From: Pseudonocardia sp.
GTDB lineage: Bacteria > Actinomycetota > Actinomycetes > Mycobacteriales > Pseudonocardiaceae
Length of the DNA stretch: 32,733 nucleotides
Reading direction: 5' to 3'
Assembly (NCBI GenBank): GCA_025465235.1
Contig: JAODNO010000358.1
Coordinates: 1-32,733 of the forward strand
The position numbers and the translations under genes are program-made. The notes beneath the pieces are model-generated. The model was not told the DNA's origin. It worked only from the letters and a program-made list of their open reading frames with translations, and ran no database searches. Shown here in pieces: positions 25,711-32,733 of the stretch (the first letter of the stretch is position 1; each line of letters begins with the position of its first letter).

Positions 25711-26820
25711 TCAGACCCCGAGCCGGTCGGCCAGCCGCGTGCGGTGCAGCGCCGGGCCCCCGAACAACAGCTCGGAGCTCTTGGCCCGCTTGTAGTAGAG
25801 GTGCGCGTCGTGCTCCCAGGTGTAGCCGACCCCTCCGTGGTACTGCACCGTGCCCGTGGCCGCCGCGAAGTAGGCGGGACCGATGTAGGTCTGGGCGAGT
25901 GCTGCCGCCAGGGGTAGCTCGGCGCGGTCGTGGTCGGCGACCCACGCCGCGTAGCGCAGCACCGAGACCGCGTGCTCCCATGCGCTGTACATGTCGGCGC
26001 AGCCGTGCTTCACGGCCTGGTAGGAGCCGATGAGCCGGCCGAACTGCACCCGGACCTTCGCGTAGTCGACGGTGAGCTCCATCGCCCGCTGCAGCCCGCC
26101 GACCTGCTCCGCGGCCAGCGCGACGGCGGCGAGGTCGGCCACCAGGTCGAGCGCCGCCGCCGGGTCGGCGGAGGCCAGGGCGCGCGCCGGGGTGGCGTCG
26201 AACGTGAGGCGGGCGAGCCGCCGGGTGGGGTCGAGGCCGGTCAGGGCCCTGCGGGTGAGGCCGGAAGCATCGGCATCGACGGCGAACCAGCCCGGACCGT
26301 CGGGCGTGCGTGCGTAGACGAGCACCAGGTCGGCGGTGTCGCCGGTGAGCACGAGCGTCTTCGTGCCGGCGAGCTCCCAGCTGCCTCGGCGCGCGGTGGC
26401 GGTGGTGGCACCACCTTGGCGATCCCACCCGGCGCCGCCTTCGGCGACCGCGACCGTGCCCACGAGCTCCCCCGTCGCCAGCCTCGGCAGCAGCTCCGTG
26501 CGGGCGGCGTCGTCATCGAGCGCGAGCAGGGCGTCGGTGGCGAGCACGGCCGACGCGAGGAACGGCGACGGCGTGAGCACCCGGCCCAGCTCCTCCAGCA
26601 CGACGGCCCGCTCGACCTGCCCTGCCCCCGCGCCGCCCAGCTCGTCCGGCACGACCAGCCCGAGCACCCCCAGCCCGGCCATCTGGTTCCATACCCTCGC
26701 GTCGTAACCGCGGTCCGACGCCATCGCCTCGCGCACCTTCGCCGAGGGCGACCGGTCGGCAAGGAACTTGCGGACGGTGGAGCGCAGCTCCTGCTGCTCC
26801 GGCTCGAGGACGAGCTTCAC
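25711..26820 (-). CDS. Acyl-CoA dehydrogenase, small subunit type
   Basis: A 369-residue acyl-CoA dehydrogenase. N-terminal EQQELRSTVRKFLADRSPS, FAD/CoA-contacting VGTVAVAEGGAGWDRQ, VDYAKVRVQFGRLIGSYQAVKHGCADMY, and QYHGGVGYTWEHDAHLYYKRAKSSELLFGG. The canonical YEGT glutamate of homotetrameric enzymes is absent at the C-terminus. Its GTG 26820 overlaps the stop of the next dehydrogenase as GTGA. Such adjacent 370/400-residue pairs commonly form alpha2-beta2 dehydrogenases of the FadE26-27 or FadE28-29 kind in steroid degraders. I infer a heteromeric enzyme here. Confidence 0.9.
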   Translation of the reverse strand: MKLVLEPEQQELRSTVRKFLADRSPSAKVREAMASDRGYDARVWNQMAGLGVLGLVVPDELGGAGAGQVERAVVLEELGRVLTPSPFLASAVLATDALLALDDDAARTELLPRLATGELVGTVAVAEGGAGWDRQGGATTATARRGSWELAGTKTLVLTGDTADLVLVYARTPDGPGWFAVDADASGLTRRALTGLDPTRRLARLTFDATPARALASADPAAALDLVADLAAVALAAEQVGGLQRAMELTVDYAKVRVQFGRLIGSYQAVKHGCADMYSAWEHAVSVLRYAAWVADHDRAELPLAAALAQTYIGPAYFAAATGTVQYHGGVGYTWEHDAHLYYKRAKSSELLFGGPALHRTRLADRLGV

Positions 26821-28037
26821 CCGACACCCCCCTGTCGCTGCGTGCCGATCTTGAGCTCCCGGAACGGCAGGTCACGGTCGACCTGCGGCTCCTTCGGCAG
26901 GCCGAGGATCCGCTCACCGATGATGTTGCGCTGCACCTCGTTGGTCCCCCCGGCGATGCTCGACGCGGGTGCGGAGTTGATACCCAGCGCCAGCTCGGCC
27001 GCGCGCGCGTCGTCGGGATCCCACGCGACGGCGTCGGCGCCGCCGAGCTCGCTCGCGGTCTCGATCGCGCGCCGCAGCAGCAACGCGCCGGCCAGCTTGG
27101 CCACGGAGCCGCGCGCCCCGGGCGGGTTGCCGGCCGCGGCCTCCTGCCGCATCCGCGCGTTGAACAGCTCCAACGCGCGCTCGTGCGCGTACAGCTCCGC
27201 CAGCCGCTCCCGCTGGGTCGGCTCGGCGGCGACTCCCTCGTGCCGCGCGAGCTCGACGAGCGAGGCGAACTCCAGCGGGTTGCTGCGCGGCCTGCGCGTG
27301 GCTCCGATCGACACCCGCTCGTGGCCGAGCATCGTCACCGCGGCCTGCCACCCACGGTTGACCTCGCCGATCACCGCGTCCTCGGGGATCCGCACGTCGT
27401 CGAAGTAGACCTCGTTGAACGGGGCACGCCCGGACATGTCCTTCAACGGCCGCACGGTGACCCCGGGATCGCGCATGTCGACGATGAACATCGTCAGGCC
27501 CGCGTGCTTGGGCCGGTCGGGGTCAGTGCGGGCAAGCAGGGCGCCGTAGTCGGCCCACTGCGCGTTCGTCGTCCACACCTTCTGCCCGTTCACCACCCAG
27601 CCGTCCTCGTCCCGCACCGCGCGCGTCTGCAGGCTCGCGACGTCGGACCCGGCGCCGGGCTCGGAGAACAGCTGGCACCAGATCTCCTCACCGCGCAGGA
27701 GCTTGGGCAGGGACCGCTGCTTCTGCTCCGGCGTCCCCAGGTCGACGATGGTGGGGCCGCACATACCCATGCCGATGATGAACGGGTATGTCGGGAGCTC
27801 GAACTCGGCGGCCTCCTCGCTGAAGACCTGCTGCTCCGCGGTGCCCAGCCCCTGCCCGCCGACCTCCGTCGGCCAGGTGATGCCGGCGTATCCGGCGGCG
27901 TACAGCGCGGCCTGGAACTCCCGCGCCCGGCGAAGCTGCTCGTCGGGCGTGAGCCCGGCGGCCGGACCGGGGGCATGAGCCGTGAGCCAGGCGCGCACGC
28001 TGCTGCGGTAGTCCTGGGTCGCGTCGACCAGGGTCAT
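26817..28037 (-). CDS. Acyl-CoA dehydrogenase, large subunit type
   Basis: A 406-residue acyl-CoA dehydrogenase. Visible: TWPTEVGGQGLG, the FAD motif WCQLFSEPGAGSDVASLQTRAV, WTTNAQWADYGALLARTD, LGHERVSIGA, and a C-terminal SIAGGTNEVQRNIIGERILGLP. In the position of the catalytic Glu in YEGT it has Gly (AGGT), so the base must come from another residue, or from the partner. ATG 28037 is chosen since GGAGGG lies six bases before it; ATG 28043 is too close to that site. It is the first gene of the operon, starting about 40 bp after the TetR-type operator. Confidence 0.9.
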   Translation of the reverse strand: MTLVDATQDYRSSVRAWLTAHAPGPAAGLTPDEQLRRAREFQAALYAAGYAGITWPTEVGGQGLGTAEQQVFSEEAAEFELPTYPFIIGMGMCGPTIVDLGTPEQKQRSLPKLLRGEEIWCQLFSEPGAGSDVASLQTRAVRDEDGWVVNGQKVWTTNAQWADYGALLARTDPDRPKHAGLTMFIVDMRDPGVTVRPLKDMSGRAPFNEVYFDDVRIPEDAVIGEVNRGWQAAVTMLGHERVSIGATRRPRSNPLEFASLVELARHEGVAAEPTQRERLAELYAHERALELFNARMRQEAAAGNPPGARGSVAKLAGALLLRRAIETASELGGADAVAWDPDDARAAELALGINSAPASSIAGGTNEVQRNIIGERILGLPKEPQVDRDLPFRELKIGTQRQGGVG

Positions 28038-28075
28038 GCGCATCCCTCCACGACGTCGAGAGGTAGATACGCCGG

Positions 28076-28099
28076 AACTTACCGATCACTCGTTAAGTT
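28076..28099. promoter_or_regulatory. TetR-type operator 1 (AACTTAnCGA-N4-TCGnTAAGTT)
   Basis: AACTTACCGA (28076-28085), TCAC, TCGTTAAGTT (28090-28099): an inverted repeat with 9 of 10 positions matched on each arm. It lies between the acyl-CoA dehydrogenase operon and the tetR gene. The right half-site recurs exactly before the thiolase gene, so one regulator probably controls all. Confidence 0.7.
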
Positions 28100-28140
28100 G
28101 ACAACGGCCCAACAGCCCACCCACCGCACGTACCGCCCAT

Positions 28141-28803
28141 ATGCTGACACCCGTGAGCACCGCATCCGACCTGCCACTCGACGCCGTGGACACCGGCGCC
28201 GAACCAGGCGGCACACCGGTCATCCCGCGCGGTGGCGGCCGCGACGCCATCACCGGCGCCGCCCGCGAGATCTTCGCCGAACGTGGCTACCACGGCACCT
28301 CGATCCGCGACATCGCCAAGCGTGCCGGGCTCAGCCTCTCCGCCATGTACTACTGGCACCCCAGCAAGCAGCACCTGCTCGCGGCGCTGATCGAGGAGAG
28401 CACTTACGACTACTTCCACCGCTGCGACGAGGCGCTGCGCGAGGTGGGGGACGACCCGGCCGACCGGTTGCGAGCGCTGGTGCGGGCCACCGTCGAGTAC
28501 CGCGTGCGCCGCCGCGTCGAGAGCAACATCGGCACGCAGGAGTGGCGCAACCTGGAGCCCGACAACCGCGAGCGCCTCGACGGGCTGCGCCGCTCGGCGA
28601 CCCAGCTGTGGGCAGACATCATCAACGACGGCGTGACGCGGGGAACGTTCCGCTGCGCCCATCCCGGCGATGCACGACGTTCGATCGTGGCCGCCTGCAA
28701 TGCGATCGCCCAGTGGTACGAACCGTCCGGCGAGCTCGGCCTGCCCGATCTCGTCGAGCGGTACACGGAGATCGCGTTGCGGATCGTCGACTACCCCAGC
28801 TGA
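28141..28803 (+). CDS. TetR-family transcriptional regulator
   Basis: A 220-residue TetR protein. The N-terminal helix-turn-helix is REIFAERGYHGTSIRDIAKRAGLSLSAMYYWHPSKQHLLAALIEE (about 42-86), preceded by a flexible Pro/Gly-rich leader. The C-terminal ligand domain contains many Arg/Trp residues (VEYRVRRRVESNIGTQEWRNLEP), fitting an acyl-CoA ligand pocket. ATG 28141 lacks a ribosome site; GTG 28153 is an alternative. It is divergent from the acyl-CoA dehydrogenase operon across an operator and is followed by a second operator and the thiolase, so it is likely an acyl-CoA-responsive repressor. The ligand is inferred only. Confidence 0.9.
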   Translation: MLTPVSTASDLPLDAVDTGAEPGGTPVIPRGGGRDAITGAAREIFAERGYHGTSIRDIAKRAGLSLSAMYYWHPSKQHLLAALIEESTYDYFHRCDEALREVGDDPADRLRALVRATVEYRVRRRVESNIGTQEWRNLEPDNRERLDGLRRSATQLWADIINDGVTRGTFRCAHPGDARRSIVAACNAIAQWYEPSGELGLPDLVERYTEIALRIVDYPS

Positions 28804-28832
28804 CCTCGACCCTCCCGGTCACGGTGGATCTG

Positions 28833-28850
28833 ACTATACGATCGTTAAGT
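28833..28850. promoter_or_regulatory. TetR-type operator 2 before the thiolase gene
   Basis: ACTATACGATCGTTAAGT, an 18-bp near-palindrome (7 of 9 arm positions), extended by T and sharing TCGTTAAGTT (28842-28851) with operator 1. It sits 30 bp after the tetR stop and about 35 bp before the thiolase start. The half-site spacing differs from operator 1 (none versus 4 bp). Confidence 0.65.
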
Positions 28851-28884
28851 TACCGTCGAGATCCGCGACGAAGGGGAAATTCCG

Positions 28885-30027
28885 GTGGCTGAGGCCTACA
28901 TCGTCGGTGCCGTCCGTACGCCCGTCGGCACGCGCAAGGGGGCGCTGGCCGGCGTTCATCCCGCCGACCTCGGCGCACACGTCCTGCGCGAGCTCGTCGA
29001 CCGCACCGGGATCGACCCCTCCGCGGTCGAGGACGTGATCATGGGTTGCGTGGTGCAGCTCGGCCCGCAGGCCGGCGACATCGCGCGTACCGCGTGGCTC
29101 TCGGCCGGCCTGCCGCAGAGCGTGCCGGGGGTGACGATCGACCGGCAATGCGGCTCCTCCCAGCAGGCCCTGCACTTCGCGGCGCAGGGCGTGATGTCCG
29201 GGACACAGGATCTGGTCGTCGCGGCAGGTATCGAGAACATGGCGATGGTGCCGATGGGGGCCAACGCCGCCGCCGTGAAGGAGCTCGGAGCGTCGCCGAA
29301 GGGCGACGGGTGGGCGGAGCGGTACGGCGACCAGGAGATCTCCCAGTTCCGCGGCGCACAGCTGATCTGTGAGAAGTGGGGCTACCGCCGCGACGACCTC
29401 GAGCGCTTCGCCCTGGAGAGCCACCGGCGGGCGGTGCGGGCGATCGACGAGGGACGCTTCGCCGGGCAGATCACCCCGGTCGCGGGGGCCGACACCGACG
29501 AGGGCGCACGCCGCGATACGTCGCTTCAGCAGATGGCGCAGCTCAAGGCCCTGCGTGAGGGCTGGGAGATCACCGCCGCCGTCTCGAGCCAGATGTCGGT
29601 GGGCGCGGGCGCGCTGCTCGTCGCCTCCGAACGAGCGGTGCAGACGCACAACCTCACCCCGCTGGCGCGGGTGCACACCCTCGCGGTCGTCGGCGACGAC
29701 CCGGTCTACATGCTCACCGGCCCGATTCCGGCGACGGCGGCCGCCTTGAGCCGGTCCGGCCTCGGCATCGACGACATCGACCTGTTCGAGGTCAACGAGG
29801 CGTTCGCCCCGGTCGTGCTGGCCTGGGCGCACGAGACCGGAGCGTCGCTGGAGAGGACCAACGTCAACGGCGGTGCGATCGCGCTCGGCCACCCGCTCGG
29901 CGCCACCGGCGCGATCCTGGCCACGAAGCTGGTGCACGAGCTGCACCGCACCGGCGGTCGCTACGGCCTGCAGACGATGTGTGAGGGCGGCGGGCAGGCC
30001 AACGCCACGATCCTCGAGCGCGTCTGA
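28885..30027 (+). CDS. Acetyl-CoA acetyltransferase (thiolase)
   Basis: A 380-residue thiolase. Nucleophilic Cys89 in RQCGSSQQA, His336 in GGAIALGHPLGATGA and acid/base Cys366 in MCEGGGQANA are all present, so it should cleave 3-ketoacyl-CoA with CoA, or condense acetyl-CoA. The C-terminal motif reads CEGGGQ rather than the common CGGGGQ, a mild variant. GTG 28885 has AAGGGG eight bases upstream. It follows tetR and operator 2 and ends in a strong hairpin. The degradative direction is inferred from the neighbouring dehydrogenases. Confidence 0.93.
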   Translation: MAEAYIVGAVRTPVGTRKGALAGVHPADLGAHVLRELVDRTGIDPSAVEDVIMGCVVQLGPQAGDIARTAWLSAGLPQSVPGVTIDRQCGSSQQALHFAAQGVMSGTQDLVVAAGIENMAMVPMGANAAAVKELGASPKGDGWAERYGDQEISQFRGAQLICEKWGYRRDDLERFALESHRRAVRAIDEGRFAGQITPVAGADTDEGARRDTSLQQMAQLKALREGWEITAAVSSQMSVGAGALLVASERAVQTHNLTPLARVHTLAVVGDDPVYMLTGPIPATAAALSRSGLGIDDIDLFEVNEAFAPVVLAWAHETGASLERTNVNGGAIALGHPLGATGAILATKLVHELHRTGGRYGLQTMCEGGGQANATILERV

Positions 30028-30039
30028 TCCGCGTCCCGA

Positions 30040-30067
30040 ACCGGCCCGCTCCGGCGAGCGGGCCGGT
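30040..30067. terminator. Perfect 12-bp stem-loop between convergent genes
   Basis: ACCGGCCCGCTC, loop CGGC, GAGCGGGCCGGT: a 12-bp perfect stem 12 bases after the thiolase stop and 11 bases before the convergent SDR stop at 30079. It reads equally on both strands, so it is likely a bidirectional terminator; there is no T-run. Confidence 0.85.
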
Positions 30068-30078
30068 CCGGCTCATCC

Positions 30079-30843
30079 TCAGCGCGGCGCCATCCGCAGC
30101 GCACCGTCGAGCCGGATCGTCTCGCCGTTGAGCATGGGGTTCTCGATGATCTGCACGGCGAGCCGGGCGTACTCGTCGGGCTGTCCGAGCCGGGGCGGGT
30201 TGGGCACCTGCGCGCCCAGCGCGGCCTTCTTCTCCTCCTCCATCCGCCCGAGCAACGGCGTGTCGAACAGACCGGGCGCGATCGTGCACACCCGGATCCC
30301 GCGGCTGGCGAGGTCGCGGGCCGCAACCAGCGTCAGGCCCACCACACCCGCCTTCGACGCGGAGTAGGAGGCCTGCCCGATCTGCCCGTCGAACGCGGCG
30401 ATCGACGCCGTCATGACGACGACGCCACGCTCCTCACCGAGCGGCTCCAGCCGGGCCATCCGGGCGGCGGCGAGCCGGAGCACATTGAACGAGCCGATCA
30501 GGTTCAGCTGCACGATCTGGGTGAACCACTCGAGGTTCGCCGGGTTGCCGTCCCGATCGACGATTCGCTGGGCTCGGCCGCTTCCCGCGGTGTGCACCAC
30601 CGCACGAAGGTCGCCCACCTCCGCGACGGCGTCGAGCGCGGCCCCGACCTGCTCCGGCTCGGTCACGTCCGCCGCGACGAACATGGCGGCGGCGCCGAGT
30701 TCCTTGGCCAGCTCGGCTCCCGACGACGTCGGCAGGTCCGCGATCACCACCCGGCCACCGCCCTCGACGAGACGCCGGGCGGTCGCCTGCCCGAGGCCGG
30801 AGGCCCCGCCGGTGAGCAGGGTGGTCGTGTCTGCGATATCCAT
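30079..30843 (-). CDS. Short-chain dehydrogenase (3-hydroxyacyl-CoA dehydrogenase type 2-like)
   Basis: A 254-residue classical SDR. NAD motif TGGASGLG at 11-18, Asp in ADVT near 59, Ser147 in MTASIAAFDG, Tyr160 and Lys164 in SYSASKAG. The GxxxGxG pattern, the insertion around EWFTQIVQLNLIGSFNVLR and the ending GLFDTPLLGRMEEEKKAALG...VPNPPRLGQPDEYARL resemble 17-beta-HSD10-type 3-hydroxyacyl-CoA dehydrogenases, which act on 2-methyl-3-hydroxyacyl-CoA. It has GGAG six bases before ATG 30843 and follows the BVMO stop by 36 bp, so both are probably one operon. It supplies the step missing from the beta-oxidation set. Confidence 0.9.
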   Translation of the reverse strand: MDIADTTTLLTGGASGLGQATARRLVEGGGRVVIADLPTSSGAELAKELGAAAMFVAADVTEPEQVGAALDAVAEVGDLRAVVHTAGSGRAQRIVDRDGNPANLEWFTQIVQLNLIGSFNVLRLAAARMARLEPLGEERGVVVMTASIAAFDGQIGQASYSASKAGVVGLTLVAARDLASRGIRVCTIAPGLFDTPLLGRMEEEKKAALGAQVPNPPRLGQPDEYARLAVQIIENPMLNGETIRLDGALRMAPR

Positions 30844-30879
30844 GGTCAGCTCCTCAGGTGGCAGTGGACGGTCCTGAAC

Positions 30880-32496
<1,617 letters not shown>

Positions 32497-32523
32497 GGTC
32501 ATCATCCCTTCCCGCCCCCTACT

Positions 32524-32733
32524 GTGATCGACGGTGCCTCGCCGCGAACGCCGATGGTGCGCGTGGTCGTCCTGTCCGGCGAGGGCGCGGACTTCTGCGC
32601 AGGCCTCGACTTCACCTCGTTCCGAGCGATGACGTCGGGCGAACGGCTCTCGGCGACCGCGCAGCTTCCGTCGTCCGCCGGGCCGGCCAAGGCGGCAGGC
32701 CAGCGGGCAGCGTACGTGTGGGCAGAGCTGCCC
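32524..32733 (+). pseudogene. Crotonase-family gene lacking its N-terminal part (runs off window)
   Basis: An open frame from GTG 32524 to the window edge (70 codons, no stop) reads VRVVVLSGEGADFCAGLDFTSFRAM, then PAKAAGQRAAYVWAELP. This is the oxyanion-hole region of a crotonase/enoyl-CoA hydratase. The first about 40 residues, including the LNRP block, are missing, because only 18 bp separate the start from the BVMO. It is either a 5'-truncated remnant or a shortened gene. No ribosome site is visible. The track omits it because it has no stop in the window. Confidence 0.65.

Overview
The window is very GC-rich (clearly above 65 percent by eye), with dense, often overlapping genes, many GTG starts and strong AGGAGG-type ribosome binding sites. 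Gene content (KatG, a DnaK-GrpE-DnaJ-MerR/CbpM-ClpB operon, a phosphoribosyltransferase/erythromycin-esterase fusion, steroid-style paired acyl-CoA dehydrogenases, Baeyer-Villiger monooxygenases) points to a soil-type actinomycete, plausibly Pseudonocardiaceae. The genus is an inference; no rRNA or tRNA was seen.

Layout. (1) 1-1721: the 3' end of katG, then on the minus strand an AraC regulator overlapping an MntP/DUF204-type cation exporter. (2) 2028-4750: a Baeyer-Villiger monooxygenase coupled by GTGA to a MetX-like alpha/beta hydrolase. (3) 4757-7140: a Cys-rich zinc-ribbon protein, a CapA-type phosphoesterase and a second AraC regulator. (4) 7210-15148, minus strand: one tight chaperone operon reading mini-Hsp20 ORF, general-stress membrane protein, dnaK, grpE, dnaJ (no zinc finger), CbpM-like MerR, clpB, trxC and a UBP zinc-finger protein. 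Most junctions overlap or are under 10 bp. (5) 15589-17933: a CaiB/BaiF CoA-transferase, a small conserved protein and a dienelactone-hydrolase-like protein. (6) 18160-22828, minus: HdeD-family membrane protein, an unrecognised protein, type II NADH dehydrogenase, and the phosphoribosyltransferase/erythromycin-esterase fusion, with a divergent two-domain acetyltransferase at 23046-23903.

(7) 24028-32733: acyl-CoA catabolism. A minus operon of two acyl-CoA dehydrogenases and two crotonases is divergent from a TetR regulator, followed by a thiolase. A shared TCGTTAAGTT-containing operator sits before both transcription units. A convergent SDR and a second BVMO follow, and a crotonase lacking its N-terminal part runs off the window end.

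How the genes work together. Regions 4 to 6 look like an actinobacterial stress-tolerance island: disaggregation and refolding (ClpB, DnaK/J/E), redox repair (TrxC, near KatG), membrane stress (HdeD, general-stress protein) and dormancy-type proteins. Its contents recall, without matching gene for gene, the proteobacterial transmissible locus of stress tolerance and the mycobacterial DosR regulon. Region 7 looks like a TetR-controlled beta-oxidation module for a branched, cyclic or isoprenoid/steroid-like acyl chain. The two BVMO modules could feed ketones into it as esters or lactones. The most unusual details are the mini-Hsp20 leader ORF, an apparent frameshift at the start of the UBP gene, the shared TetR operator, and nested inverted repeats in the HdeD/acetyltransferase promoter.
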